Notes: generated from the sequence alone by a model not told the origin. A stretch of DNA of 64,000 nt from JACDAN01 sp963827705 (GCA_963827705.1 CAWHBN010000022.1:1-64000), one strand, 5' to 3'; shown: positions 50,027 through 59,637, counted from the first letter of the stretch. Numbers and translations are program-made.

Positions 50027-50434
50027 CTAGTGCGAGCAGCCGGAGCCGCAGCCGCCGTTCGCGTGCGGGTCGCCGGCCTCGTCCTCGACCTGGAACGAAT
50101 GCCCGCAGCCGCACCCGGCGGTCGCGTTCGGGTTGTTGATCGCGAACCCGCCCTGGAGACCGTCGACGAAGTCGATCTCGGTTCCGCTCAGGTACGGAGC
50201 ACTGAAGGGATCGACAACGACCTTGACGCCGTGCGCCTCGAGCTCGTGGTCGCCTTCCATCGAGCCGCGGTCGAAGCCGAGCGCGTACTCGAAGCCGGAA
50301 CACCCGCCGCCCTGGACGGCGACGCGGAGAACCTCGGCCTCGCCGGCCGGCTCCTCGGCCATGAGATCGCGCACCTTCGAGGCAGCGCGCTCGGTGAGAG
50401 AGACGATCGTGACTGGGAGTTCGGTGATCTCCAA
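50027..50434 (-). CDS. erpA: A-type Fe-S cluster carrier (ErpA/IscA-like)
   Basis: A 135-residue carrier that delivers Fe-S clusters to target enzymes. The three cluster cysteines are in GGGCSGFEYALGF and AGCGCGHSF. The rest (SLTERAASKVRDLM, NNPNATAGCGCG) is standard. An extra C-terminal tail, DPHANGGCGSGCSH, adds His and Cys residues that could bind metal. It lies opposite the start of the nuo operon, which encodes many Fe-S subunits. Confidence 0.9.
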   Translation of the reverse strand: MEITELPVTIVSLTERAASKVRDLMAEEPAGEAEVLRVAVQGGGCSGFEYALGFDRGSMEGDHELEAHGVKVVVDPFSAPYLSGTEIDFVDGLQGGFAINNPNATAGCGCGHSFQVEDEAGDPHANGGCGSGCSH

Positions 50435-50566
50435 GGCCGGCCAATCGTAGCAGCGGGACCGGGCGCCGCCGTCCCCCGGCGGAGGGGCGTGGGCCGGGAG
50501 TTTGTAACACCTGTTTCACGCTTCGTTGAGCGGTTTCTTGCCCTGATCGTGCAGTAGCCACGGCTG

Positions 50567-50572
50567 TAGACT
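50567..50572 (+). promoter_or_regulatory. Possible -10 box TAGACT of the nuo operon
   Basis: TAGACT lies 34 bases before the nuoA ATG. No convincing -35 is seen at 17 bases. The same gap (50435-50606) contains GTAACACCTGTTTCAC near 50504, slightly like the palindromes at 3651 and 4038 but not symmetrical. Confidence 0.35.
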
Positions 50573-50606
50573 CCCGGACCGGTGGGGGCCTCCGCGCCAC
50601 GAAGCA

Positions 50607-50969
50607 ATGCTCGATAACTGGCTGCCCTTCCTGATCTACGGGTTGCTGGCCTTGGCCATCCCGGCCTCGATGCTCGGCATGTCGTTCCTCTTCGCCACCC
50701 GGCCGTCCCACCGCAACCGGACGCGGGCGCTGCCGTTCGAGTCGGGCGTCTCTCTCGGGCCGCCGCGGCTCCAGCGGTTCACGATCAGCTTCTACCTGAC
50801 GGCCCTGCTCTTCATCGTCTTCGACATCGAGATCGTCTTCCTCTACCCGCTCGCGGTCGTGCTCGAGCCGCTGGGCTGGTTCGGGTTCTGGGAGCTCTCC
50901 TTCTTCATCGGGATCCTCGCCCTCGCCTACGTCTACATCTGGCGGAAAGGGGCGCTCGAGTGGCGGTGA
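50607..50969 (+). CDS. nuoA: NADH-quinone oxidoreductase subunit A
   Basis: A 120-residue membrane subunit of complex I with three membrane segments. The conserved loop FESGVSLGPPRLQRFTISFYLTALLFIVFD and the Asp/Glu pair DIEIVFLYP match NuoA. It opens the nuoA-N operon and overlaps nuoB by 10 bases. Confidence 0.95.
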   Translation: MLDNWLPFLIYGLLALAIPASMLGMSFLFATRPSHRNRTRALPFESGVSLGPPRLQRFTISFYLTALLFIVFDIEIVFLYPLAVVLEPLGWFGFWELSFFIGILALAYVYIWRKGALEWR

Positions 50970-51556
50970 ACGGCGAGAAGCCGAAGCGGCTCCGCGACTA
51001 CAAGATCCACTCCGAGCGGGTGCTGATGCGGAACAAGGAGCCGGGCGTCTTCGAGCGCGAGCTCGGGCCCGAAGACCTCCAGGACAAGCTGATGCTCACG
51101 ACGGTCGAGAAGGCCGTCGCCTGGTCGCAGGGGAACTCGATCTGGCCCGCGACCTTCGGGCTCGCCTGCTGCGCGATCGAGATGATGTCGGTCGTCTCCT
51201 CGCGGTACGACATCGCGCGCTTCGGCGCCGAGGTCTTCCGGTCCTCGCCGCGCCAGGCCGACCTGCTGATCGTCTCCGGCCGGGTCGCTCACAAGATGGC
51301 CGGGCCGCTGCGCCAGATCTACGACCAGATGCTCGAGCCGAAATGGGTGATCGCGATGGGCGCCTGCGCGAGCTCCGGCGGGATGTTCAACAACTACACG
51401 GTGCTCCAGGGCGTGGACAAGGTCGTCGCGGTCGACATCCACGTCCCGGGCTGTCCGCCGAGGCCCGAAGCGCTCGTCGAGGGGATCATCCGGCTGCAGG
51501 AGAAGATCAAGGCCGGCGTCCCGCCCGCGTACGAGATCCGGGGAGTTGCGTCGTGA
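50960..51556 (+). CDS. nuoB: NADH-quinone oxidoreductase subunit B
   Basis: Peripheral-arm subunit (198 aa) carrying the N2 iron-sulfur cluster next to the quinone site. Cluster cysteines are in TFGLACCAIEMM, MGACASSGGMF and VPGCPPRPE. GTG start. It ends with a GTGA overlap into nuoC. Confidence 0.97.
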   Translation: MAVNGEKPKRLRDYKIHSERVLMRNKEPGVFERELGPEDLQDKLMLTTVEKAVAWSQGNSIWPATFGLACCAIEMMSVVSSRYDIARFGAEVFRSSPRQADLLIVSGRVAHKMAGPLRQIYDQMLEPKWVIAMGACASSGGMFNNYTVLQGVDKVVAVDIHVPGCPPRPEALVEGIIRLQEKIKAGVPPAYEIRGVAS

Positions 51557-52119
51557 CCTTCGAGGGCGTGCCCGGGCTCGTCGAGGCGAGGGAGGAGCAC
51601 GGCGAGACGACGCTCGTCGTCGACCCGGCCCGCCTCCGCGAGGCCTGCCTCCACCTTCGCGACCGCGAGGGCTTCAACTTCCTGTCCGACATCACCCCCA
51701 CGGACTACCTCGGCTGGGGCAAGCGCGGGGTTGCGGGCTACTACGGCACCGACCAGGGACGCGACCTGAACGCGCCGGCGGGGCTCGGCGTCTCCGTCGC
51801 CTCGCAGGGCTACGGCCGCCTGCCGCGTCCGAAGCTGAAGCGCTTCTCGGTCAACTACCACCTGCTGGGGCTGCGGGACGGCGCGCCGCGGGTCCGCGTC
51901 CAGGTCTGGATCGACGACGGCGAGACGCTCGAGAGCGTGATCCCGGTGTGGCCGACCGCCGACTGGCACGAGCGCGAGGCCTGGGACATGATGGGCATCC
52001 GCTTCGAGGGGCACCCGAACCTCCGCCGGATCCTGATGGAGGACGACTGGGAGGGCCACCCGCTGCGGAAGGACTATCCGATCGGCGGCGAGCCCGTCCG
52101 GTTCAGCGAGGACCAGTAG
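51553..52119 (+). CDS. nuoC: NADH-quinone oxidoreductase subunit C
   Basis: Peripheral-arm subunit of 188 residues. FNFLSDITPTDYLGW, the WPTADWHEREAWDMMGIRFEGHPNLRRILM signature and the terminal HPLRKDYPIGG are diagnostic. The GTG at 51553 overlaps the nuoB stop. Separate from nuoD (not fused), with the stop and next start sharing one base. Confidence 0.96.
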   Translation: MTFEGVPGLVEAREEHGETTLVVDPARLREACLHLRDREGFNFLSDITPTDYLGWGKRGVAGYYGTDQGRDLNAPAGLGVSVASQGYGRLPRPKLKRFSVNYHLLGLRDGAPRVRVQVWIDDGETLESVIPVWPTADWHEREAWDMMGIRFEGHPNLRRILMEDDWEGHPLRKDYPIGGEPVRFSEDQ

Positions 52120-53387
52120 TGGCGATCGTCGAGCGCCGCCGGATCTACGAGGGCTCGCGCATCCCGTCGCCGATTCCGACCGTCCTCTCGACGCCCGCCG
52201 AGCTCGCGGGCAGCGAGGACGTCATGCGCATCAACTTCGGGCCCAACCACCCGTCGATGCACGGGGTGCTGAGGCTGATCATCGACCTCGACGGCGAGCG
52301 CGTCGTCGGCACCGAGGCGGTGATCGGCTACCTCCACACGGGCTTCGAGAAGACGATGGAGCACAAGACGTGGTGGAAGGCGATCACGTACCCGGAGCGG
52401 ATCGACTACGTCGGCTTCCAGAACGACGAGCTGGTCTTCGTGCTTGCGATCGAGAAGCTGCTCGGGCTCGAGATCCCGCCCAAGGCCACCTGGATGCGGA
52501 TGCTCCTGTGTGAGCTCAACCGGATCCACTCGCACCTCGTCTTCCTCGGCACCGGGGCGCTCGAGCTGGGGGCGATCTCGATGTTCTGGTACTGCTTCCG
52601 CGAGCGCGACCTGGTGCTCGACCTCTTCGAGCTGGTCACCGGGGTCCGCATGCACACGCGGTACTTCCAGGCCGGCGGGCTGGCCGAGGACATCCCGTCC
52701 GGCTTCTACGCCGAGGCGCGCAAGTTCTGCGACTGGATGCCGAAGGCGGTCGACGACTACGAGTCCCTGATCGGGCGTCAGGAGATCTGGCTCGAGCGAA
52801 CGCAGGGAATCGGCCTCCTCTCGGCCGAGGATGCGATCGCGCTCGGCCAGTCCGGGCCCGTGCTGCGGGCCTCGGGGGTGGACTGGGACCTGCGCAGGGC
52901 GCAGCCCTACCTGGCCTACGACGAGGTCGAGTTCGGCGTCCCGGTCTACCCGAACGGCGACGTCTACGACCGCTATCGCGTCCGGATCGACGAGATGCGC
53001 GAGTCGGTTCGGATCGTCGAGCAGTGCATCGACCGGCTCGAGGGCATGCAGGGCGAGCCGTGGATCGCCGACGACCGCAAGGTCGTCCTGCCGCCGCGGC
53101 ACGAGCTCCACACCTCGATGGAGTCGCTGATCCATCACTTCAAGATCGTCACGGAGGGCTATCGCGTGCCCGAGGGCGAGGTCTACGTCGCGATCGAGTC
53201 GCCGCGCGGAGAGAAGGGTTGCTACGTGGTCTCCGACGGCGGGCCCCGCCCGTGGCGCGTCAAGTTCCGCGCGCCGTCGTTCGCGGCGCTGGAGGCGACG
53301 GCGACCTGTATGCACGAGGCGCTCGTCGCGGACCTGATCGCGATCGTCGGGTCGCTCGACGCGGTGATGGGGGACACCGACCGGTGA
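52119..53387 (+). CDS. nuoD: NADH-quinone oxidoreductase subunit D
   Basis: A 422-residue quinone-site subunit related to hydrogenase large subunits. NFGPNHPSMHGVLRLIIDLDGE with the quinone-contact His, TGFEKTMEHKTW, and a C-terminal ESPRGEKGCYVVSDGG are present. GTG start (TAGTG overlap with nuoC). Confidence 0.97.
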   Translation: MAIVERRRIYEGSRIPSPIPTVLSTPAELAGSEDVMRINFGPNHPSMHGVLRLIIDLDGERVVGTEAVIGYLHTGFEKTMEHKTWWKAITYPERIDYVGFQNDELVFVLAIEKLLGLEIPPKATWMRMLLCELNRIHSHLVFLGTGALELGAISMFWYCFRERDLVLDLFELVTGVRMHTRYFQAGGLAEDIPSGFYAEARKFCDWMPKAVDDYESLIGRQEIWLERTQGIGLLSAEDAIALGQSGPVLRASGVDWDLRRAQPYLAYDEVEFGVPVYPNGDVYDRYRVRIDEMRESVRIVEQCIDRLEGMQGEPWIADDRKVVLPPRHELHTSMESLIHHFKIVTEGYRVPEGEVYVAIESPRGEKGCYVVSDGGPRPWRVKFRAPSFAALEATATCMHEALVADLIAIVGSLDAVMGDTDR

Positions 53388-53857
53388 CGGCGACCGAGTT
53401 CCACGACCGGGTGCAGGAGCTCCGCGCGCTGTACCCCGACGACCGCTCGGCGGTCATGGGCGCCCTCCACCTCGCACAGAAGCGCCACGACGGCTGGCTC
53501 CCCGTCGACGCGCTCGAGGAGGTCGCTGACGCAATGGAGCTGACGCCGGCATACGTCCAGTCGGTCGCGTCCTTTTACGACATGTACCACCTGGAGCCGG
53601 TCGGCCGGCACTCGATCGAGGTCTGCACGAACCTCTCCTGCGCCCTCGTCGGTGCGCAGGCGGTGGTCGACGCGCTCGAGGAGCAGCTCGGGGTGGCGCC
53701 CGGCGAGACGACGGAGGACGGCGCGATCAGCTTCCGGCTCGTCGAGTGCGCCGGCGGCTGCGGGTATGCACCGGTCGTCGTCGTCGACCAGCGCTACCGG
53801 GAGCCCGTGCGGCCCGACGAGATCCCTGCCCTCGTGGAGGAGATCCGTGGCCGCTGA
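53384..53857 (+). CDS. nuoE: NADH-quinone oxidoreductase subunit E
   Basis: A 157-residue thioredoxin-like subunit with one 2Fe-2S cluster bound by CTNLSC and CAGGCG. GTGA overlap with nuoD. It overlaps nuoF by 11 bases. Confidence 0.95.
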   Translation: MTATEFHDRVQELRALYPDDRSAVMGALHLAQKRHDGWLPVDALEEVADAMELTPAYVQSVASFYDMYHLEPVGRHSIEVCTNLSCALVGAQAVVDALEEQLGVAPGETTEDGAISFRLVECAGGCGYAPVVVVDQRYREPVRPDEIPALVEEIRGR

Positions 53858-55169
53858 GCTGACGATCCTCACCGGCGCCGGCGAGCGCGACCTCACAAAG
53901 CTGGACGAGTACCGCGCGATCGGCGGCTATGCGCAGCTCGAGAAGGCGCGCGAGATGAGCCCGGAACAGCTGATCGAGACGGTCGCGAACGCGAAGCTGC
54001 GCGGCCGCGGCGGCGCCGGCTTCCCGATGGGACGGAAGATGAGCCTCGTCCCGCCGCCGGACAAGCGCCGCAGCCCGGCCTATGTGGTGGCGAACGCCGA
54101 CGAGTCCGAGCCGGGCGCCTTCAAGGACCGCGAGATCATGCGCCGGGTGCCGCACCGATTCGTCGAGGGCTGCCTGATCGCGGCGCACGGGATCCAGTCG
54201 CAGAACGTCTTCATCTACATCCGCGGCGAGTACCTGACCGAGTACGAAGTGCTCTCGGGCGCCGTGGAAGAGGCGCGCGCCGCAGGGGTCTTCGGCGACT
54301 GCGACGTCGTCGTCCACCGCGGCGCGGGCGCCTACATCTGCGGCGAGGAGTCGGCGCTCCTGGACTCGCTCGAGGGGAAACGCGGCCAGCCGCGGCCCCG
54401 TCCGCCGTTCCCGCCCGTGACCGGCCTCTACTCCGGCCCGACGCTCGTGAACAACGTCCAGACGATCGCCAGCCTCCCGGCGATCCTCGAGCTCGGCGTC
54501 GAGGGCTACTCGGAGCTCGGCGTCGAGGCTGCGCCGGGCACGGTCGTCTACTCGCTCTCCGGCAACGTCAGCAAGCCAGGGAACTACGAGCTTCCGCTCG
54601 GGACGACGCTGCGCGAGCTGATCTTCGAGCACGGCCACGGCATCGTGGACGGGCGCGGCCTGAAGGCGATCATCCCCGGAGGCTCGTCGGTCCCGGTCTT
54701 CACGCCGGACCAGATCGACGTCCCGCTCGACTTCGACGCCGTTCAATCCGCCGGCTCGTTCCTCGGCTCCGCGGCGATCATCGTCGTGGACGACCGGGCC
54801 TGCATGGTGCAGCTCGCGCTACGGGCGGAGAAGTTCTACATGCACGAGTCCTGCGGAAAGTGCACGCCGTGCCGCGAGGGGACGCGGTGGCTCGTGCAGC
54901 TGCTGGAGCGGATCGAGGGCGGTGAGGGCACGCAGTCCGACCTCGACCTCGTGCAGGACGTCTGCGACCGGATCCTCGGCAAGTCGCTCTGCGCGCTCGG
55001 CGACTTCGCCGTCTACTGCGTCGGGAGCTACGTGGAGAAGTTCTACGACGAGTTCAAGCGCCACGTGGACGAGGGCGGCTGCCCGTTCGGCGGCACATCG
55101 TCGATCGACGGCGTCCTGGCGCCGAGCGATACGCACGTCCACAAGCACCTGCCGCTGGTGCCCGCATGA
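53847..55169 (+). CDS. nuoF: NADH-quinone oxidoreductase subunit F
   Basis: NADH- and FMN-binding subunit of 440 residues. LRGRGGAGFPMGRKMS binds NADH/FMN, ANADESEPGAFKDRE follows, and ESCGKCTPCREGTRW with a later Cys holds the N3 4Fe-4S cluster. GTG at 53847. Confidence 0.96.
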   Translation: MAAELTILTGAGERDLTKLDEYRAIGGYAQLEKAREMSPEQLIETVANAKLRGRGGAGFPMGRKMSLVPPPDKRRSPAYVVANADESEPGAFKDREIMRRVPHRFVEGCLIAAHGIQSQNVFIYIRGEYLTEYEVLSGAVEEARAAGVFGDCDVVVHRGAGAYICGEESALLDSLEGKRGQPRPRPPFPPVTGLYSGPTLVNNVQTIASLPAILELGVEGYSELGVEAAPGTVVYSLSGNVSKPGNYELPLGTTLRELIFEHGHGIVDGRGLKAIIPGGSSVPVFTPDQIDVPLDFDAVQSAGSFLGSAAIIVVDDRACMVQLALRAEKFYMHESCGKCTPCREGTRWLVQLLERIEGGEGTQSDLDLVQDVCDRILGKSLCALGDFAVYCVGSYVEKFYDEFKRHVDEGGCPFGGTSSIDGVLAPSDTHVHKHLPLVPA

Positions 55170-57307
55170 GCTCCGTCGAGCTGGTCACGCTGGTCGTGGA
55201 CGACGTGGAGGTGCAGGTGCCGAAGGGCCTCGGCCTGGTCGAGACCGCGGCGGTCGCCGGCATCGAGATCCCGGTGTTCTGCTACGAGCCGCGGATCGGA
55301 CCGCCGATCGGGGCTTGCCGCATGTGCCTCGTCGAGGTCGAGGGCCAGGGGAAGCTCCAGGCCGGCTGCACGCTGACCGCTCAGGACGGGATGGTCGTGC
55401 GCACGGCGCAGACGTCCGAGCAGGCGGCCGACGGCCAGAACTCGACGCTCGAGTTCATCCTCGTGAACCACCCCCTCGACTGCCCGGTCTGCGACAAGGG
55501 CGGCGAGTGCCCGCTCCAGGATCTGACGTTCCGCTACGGGCCCGGCAACACGCGCATGACGTTTCCCAAGCGGACCTTCGACAAGCCGATCCCGATCAGC
55601 CCGCTGATCGCGCTCGACCGCGAGCGCTGCATCCTCTGCTACCGCTGCACGCGCTTCTCCGGGGAGGTGTCCGAGGACGGACAGCTGATCGCGCGCAACC
55701 GCGGCGCGCAGTCCGTGATCGCGACCTTCGAGGACGAGCCGTACCGCGGGCGGTTCACCGGCAACGTGATCGAGCTCTGCCCGGTCGGCGCGCTGACCTC
55801 GACGCCGTACCGATTCGAGGCGCGTCCCTGGGAGATCCAGAACGTCCCGTCCGTGTGCGGGATGTGCCCGGTGGGGTGCAACATCTCGGCGACGATCCGC
55901 GAGGGGAAGGTCAAGCGGATCCTCTCCCGCAACCACCCGGAGGTCGACGGCGGGTGGCTCTGCGACAAGGGCAGGTTCGCGTTCGGCCACCTGGAGGCGT
56001 CGGACCGTGTCGTCGAGCCGCTGCGCAGGGCCGCTCCCCGCTACGACGAGCTCTCGTGGGACGACGCGCTGGACGAGGCCGAGGCGCTGATCCGCGGCGC
56101 CGAGGGCCGGATCGTCACCGTGCTGTCGGGCTCGGAGACGGTCGAGCTCGCCTACGCACTCGGAAAGCTGCTTCGCCAGGGTGTGGGCGCGCATTCGGCG
56201 CTGCTCCCGGAGCCCGTCGACCACTCCTACGACGCGTACACGGCGCCGCTCTCGACGATCCGCGACGCCCAGCTGGTCGTCGTGCTCGGCGACGAGCCTG
56301 TCGCTGAGCGGGCGCCGATCGTCGACCTCTGGATCAGGGAGGCGCGGCGGAACGGCGCCGAGATCGTGCGGCAGAGCGAGGGAGATCCCGAGCTCGAGCG
56401 ACGGTTGCGCGAAGCGGACCGGGCCGTGCTGATCGTGTCCGGTGCAGGCGGTGCCGGTGTGGCCAGGGCCGGCGGGCTCGATCGCGAGGGCTGCGCCGCC
56501 TTCCGCCTGCCGCAGACCGCCAACGGCCGTGGAGTGGCCGACGCGTGGGCCGCGGCTGCCGACGCGGAGGCAGTGAACCCGGAGCCGATCGGCCTGCTGA
56601 TCGTCTCCGGCGACGAGGCCGCCGCCAACCCGGACGTCAGGGCCATGGCCGAGCAAGCCGAGAAGGTGATCGCAATCGGGATGTTCCGGCGGCTGATAAC
56701 GCCGTGGGCCGACCTGATCCTTCCGGGGACGAGCTACCTGGAGCGGGACGGCACCTACGTCAACCTCGAGGGCCGCCTCCAGCGCATCCGCCGGACGGCG
56801 ATCCCGCCGGCGCCCGACGAGGTTGCGGTCCTCTCGCGCCTCGCCGAGCGGTTCGGCGTCGAGCTCTCGCCGCACCCCGCCCAGGTCTTCGAGGAGGTTT
56901 CCGGGATCTGTTACGGCGGCCTCCCCTACGGCGAGGTCGGCGAGCAGGCGGAGCTGGCTCCCCGTGTCCCCGCGAGCCAGGTCCGAGTGACAGTCACTGG
57001 GACGCGGCCGGAAGAGACGTTGGACGCCTCGGGTCTCCGGCTCGTGACCTACCGCGCGCTCTTCTCCGGCCCCGCCGTCGAGCGCGTCCCCGCGCTGGAC
57101 TTCCAGCGGCCCGCCGCCGAGGTCGAGCTCTCGCGCGACGACGCGCGACGCCTCGGGATCGCCAACGGCCAGACCGTGAACGTCCGCTCCAACGGGACGT
57201 CGCTCGACCTCCGCGCCCGATTGACGCGCGAGCTTACGCCCGGCGTCGCCCGGATCGCCGACGAGCACGCTGTCGGCCTCGAAGGCCGCGTCGAAGTTCG
57301 CGCATGA
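55166..57307 (+). CDS. nuoG: NADH-quinone oxidoreductase subunit G
   Basis: Large Fe-S subunit of 713 residues. In order: a 2Fe-2S site (FCYEPRIGPPIGACRMC), the His-Cys 4Fe-4S site HPLDCPVCDKGGEC, a ferredoxin-like CILCYRCTRFS/CPVG pair, and CGMCPVGCN of the molybdopterin-like domain. Its C-terminal part is shorter and more diverged than in many homologues, which is common in actinobacteria. ATGA overlaps at both ends. Confidence 0.95.
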   Translation: MSSVELVTLVVDDVEVQVPKGLGLVETAAVAGIEIPVFCYEPRIGPPIGACRMCLVEVEGQGKLQAGCTLTAQDGMVVRTAQTSEQAADGQNSTLEFILVNHPLDCPVCDKGGECPLQDLTFRYGPGNTRMTFPKRTFDKPIPISPLIALDRERCILCYRCTRFSGEVSEDGQLIARNRGAQSVIATFEDEPYRGRFTGNVIELCPVGALTSTPYRFEARPWEIQNVPSVCGMCPVGCNISATIREGKVKRILSRNHPEVDGGWLCDKGRFAFGHLEASDRVVEPLRRAAPRYDELSWDDALDEAEALIRGAEGRIVTVLSGSETVELAYALGKLLRQGVGAHSALLPEPVDHSYDAYTAPLSTIRDAQLVVVLGDEPVAERAPIVDLWIREARRNGAEIVRQSEGDPELERRLREADRAVLIVSGAGGAGVARAGGLDREGCAAFRLPQTANGRGVADAWAAAADAEAVNPEPIGLLIVSGDEAAANPDVRAMAEQAEKVIAIGMFRRLITPWADLILPGTSYLERDGTYVNLEGRLQRIRRTAIPPAPDEVAVLSRLAERFGVELSPHPAQVFEEVSGICYGGLPYGEVGEQAELAPRVPASQVRVTVTGTRPEETLDASGLRLVTYRALFSGPAVERVPALDFQRPAAEVELSRDDARRLGIANGQTVNVRSNGTSLDLRARLTRELTPGVARIADEHAVGLEGRVEVRA

Positions 57308-58296
57308 ACGAGCCCTGGTGGATCAGCGCCATCAAGGCCGTCGTGATCATCAACCTGGTTCTCGGCGTCTTCGCCTACATGACGTGGGTCGAGCGCAAGG
57401 TGATCGGTCGCATGCAGCTCCGCTACGGCCCGAACCGCGTCGGCCCGTTCGGCCTCCTCCAGCCGATCGCCGACCTCGTCAAGCTGATCCGCAAGGAGGC
57501 GTTCTATCCGGGTAGCTCAGTCGGGGTCCTCTACATCTGGGCACCCGTCATCTCCGCCTTCACCGCGCTGGCCGCGTTCGCGGTGATCCCCTGGGGCGCC
57601 GGGTGGGAGGTCGCCGGCTACGACATCGCCGGCCAGGTCGTCGACGTCCCGATCGCGCTGATCCTCCTCTTCGCGCTCGGCTCGGTCGGCGTCTACGGGT
57701 TCATCATCGGCGGCTGGGCGTCCGACTCGAAGTACTCGCTGCTCGGCTCGATGCGCACCTGCGCGCAGCTCGTCTCGTACGAGGTCTCTCTGGCCCTCTC
57801 CGTCCTGGGCGTGATCATCATGGCCGGCTCCCTGTCACTCGTGGACATCGTCCACGCGCAGGAGAACGAGTGGTGGTACGCCGTCCCGCAGTTCGTCGGC
57901 CTGCTGACGTTCTTCGTGGCCGGGGTCGCCGAGACGAACCGCGCCCCGTTCGACCTCCCCGAGGCCGAGCAGGAGCTCGTCGCCGGCTACCACACCGAGT
58001 ACAGCGGCATGCGCTTCGGCCTCTTCCAGATGGCCGAGTACATCAACATGATCGTGCTCTCCGGCCTCTGCGTGACGCTGTTCTTCGGCGGGTGGCTCGG
58101 CCCGTGGAACTCGGACGCGCTCGGCCCGCTCTGGTTCCTGATCAAGGTCCTGATCGTCATCTTCATCTTCATCTGGATCCGGACGACGCTGCCGCGGCTC
58201 CGCTACGACCAGCTGATGGCGTTCGGCTGGAAGGTGCTGCTGCCGGTCGCGACGATCAACGCGCTCGTGACGGCGGCGCTGGTGGTCGCCCTGTGA
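57304..58296 (+). CDS. nuoH: NADH-quinone oxidoreductase subunit H
   Basis: Membrane subunit (330 aa) that forms part of the quinone chamber. MTWVERKVIGRMQLRYGPNRVGP, GGWASDSKYSLLGSMRTCAQLVSYE and AETNRAPFDLPEAEQELVAGYHTEY are strong signatures. About eight membrane segments. Confidence 0.97.
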   Translation: MNEPWWISAIKAVVIINLVLGVFAYMTWVERKVIGRMQLRYGPNRVGPFGLLQPIADLVKLIRKEAFYPGSSVGVLYIWAPVISAFTALAAFAVIPWGAGWEVAGYDIAGQVVDVPIALILLFALGSVGVYGFIIGGWASDSKYSLLGSMRTCAQLVSYEVSLALSVLGVIIMAGSLSLVDIVHAQENEWWYAVPQFVGLLTFFVAGVAETNRAPFDLPEAEQELVAGYHTEYSGMRFGLFQMAEYINMIVLSGLCVTLFFGGWLGPWNSDALGPLWFLIKVLIVIFIFIWIRTTLPRLRYDQLMAFGWKVLLPVATINALVTAALVVAL

Positions 58297-58790
58297 GCCC
58301 CCAGCCCTTCGACTCGATCAAGGGCTTCGGGGTCACGCTGAAGCACATCTTCAAGAAGCCGATCACCCAGCAGTACCCCGAGTACAAGCGCCCTGTGTAC
58401 CCGCGGTTCCGAGGCAGGCATCGGCTGTGGCGGCACGAGAACGGTCTCGAGAAATGCGTCGGATGCTCGCTCTGCGCCGCCGCGTGTCCCGCCGACTGCA
58501 TCAGGGTGGTCGCCGAGGAGAACAGCGCCGGCAACCGCGTGTCCGCCGGGGAGCGCTACGCGCGCATCTACGAGATCAACCTCAGCCGCTGCATCTTCTG
58601 CGGCTACTGCGAGCTCGCCTGCCCGTTCGACGCGATCACGCTCGAGGCTGAGTACGAGATCTCGGAGTACTCGCGCGACGACCTGATCTACACGAAGGAC
58701 ATGCTGCTCGCCCCGCCCGTCAAGCGGATGCCGGTCGCCGACCGCGACCTCTACGACACGCCGATCCCCGCCTACAAGGCCAGGTCCTAG
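58293..58790 (+). CDS. nuoI: NADH-quinone oxidoreductase subunit I
   Basis: A 165-residue ferredoxin-like subunit with two 4Fe-4S motifs, CVGCSLCAAACP and CIFCGYCELACP. They form the N6a/N6b relay to NuoB. GTGA overlap with nuoH. Confidence 0.97.
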   Translation: MSPQPFDSIKGFGVTLKHIFKKPITQQYPEYKRPVYPRFRGRHRLWRHENGLEKCVGCSLCAAACPADCIRVVAEENSAGNRVSAGERYARIYEINLSRCIFCGYCELACPFDAITLEAEYEISEYSRDDLIYTKDMLLAPPVKRMPVADRDLYDTPIPAYKARS

Positions 58791-59323
58791 TGGGCGACGT
58801 CCTCGTCTGGCTCGTCTGGTTCGTCGCCGCCGTCGGCTGTCTCGGCTCGGGAGTCGCCGTGATCTCGTTCTCGAACCCGTTCTACTCGGCGATCGCCCTG
58901 ATCGGGAACCTGGCCTCTTTGGCCGTCCTCTATCTGCTGCTCTCCGCCGAGTTCCTTGCGGCCGCGCAGGTGCTCGTCTACGCCGGCGCGGTGATGGTGA
59001 TGTTCCTCTTCGTGATCGCCTACATCGGTCGCGACGCCGACGCACCGTTCGTCGGCGGGCCGAGCTGGATGGCGATCGCCGCCGTCGTCGCCGCCGGCGT
59101 GATCCTCGTCGACGTCGTCGTGGCCGTAGGTCTGAGCGCAGGCGGGCGCCTCTCCGACGAAGCGGACATCGAAGACGCATTCGGCGGACCGGCCGAGGTC
59201 GGCGAGGTCTTCCTCACCGACCACCTCCTCGCCTTCGAGGTCACGTCGATCGTGCTGCTGGTCGCCGCCGTCGGCGGCGTGATCCTCGGCAGCGAGGCCC
59301 GCAAGAGGGCGGCCGCGCGATGA
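58790..59323 (+). CDS. nuoJ: NADH-quinone oxidoreductase subunit J
   Basis: A 177-residue membrane subunit with five membrane segments. SFSNPFYSAIALIGNLASLAVLYLLLSAEFLAAAQVLVYAGAVMVMF (in sections) is the NuoJ core. GTG start overlapping the nuoI stop by one base. Confidence 0.95.
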   Translation: MGDVLVWLVWFVAAVGCLGSGVAVISFSNPFYSAIALIGNLASLAVLYLLLSAEFLAAAQVLVYAGAVMVMFLFVIAYIGRDADAPFVGGPSWMAIAAVVAAGVILVDVVVAVGLSAGGRLSDEADIEDAFGGPAEVGEVFLTDHLLAFEVTSIVLLVAAVGGVILGSEARKRAAAR

Positions 59324-59628
59324 TGGGCCCCGACGTCACCTGGTACATCGTCGTCTCGGCGTTCCTCTTCACGATCGGCGCGATGGGCGTGCTGCTGCGG
59401 AGGAGCCCGCTGATCGTCCTGCTCTCGCTCGAGATCATGCTCAACTCCGCGAACCTCACCCTGATCGGCTTCGCGCGGCACCTGGGGCAGACGGACGGGC
59501 AAGTCTTCGCGCTCGCGGTGATGGCCGTTGCGGCCTCCGAGGTCGTCGTCGGGCTCGGGCTCATCGTCGCCCTCCACCGCAGCAACGTGGAGCTCGACGT
59601 CGACAAGCTGACAAGCCTCCGCGGGTGA
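59320..59628 (+). CDS. nuoK: NADH-quinone oxidoreductase subunit K
   Basis: A 102-residue membrane subunit with three segments. It carries the conserved Glu residues in LSLEIMLNSANLTLIGF and ASEVVVGLGLIVAL that take part in proton transfer. ATGA overlap with nuoJ. Confidence 0.96.
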   Translation: MMGPDVTWYIVVSAFLFTIGAMGVLLRRSPLIVLLSLEIMLNSANLTLIGFARHLGQTDGQVFALAVMAVAASEVVVGLGLIVALHRSNVELDVDKLTSLRG

Positions 59629-59637
59629 GGTGAGGCC

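Noticed and set aside
50500..50520. GTAACACCTGTTTCAC before nuoA as a third copy of the GTAACAG/CTGTTAC palindrome
   Set aside because: The right arm and spacing differ and symmetry is poor; half-site resemblance alone is weak.
55166..57307. NuoG as truncated
   Set aside because: All iron-sulfur motifs are present and the stop overlaps the nuoH start as expected; a short C terminus is usual in this subunit.
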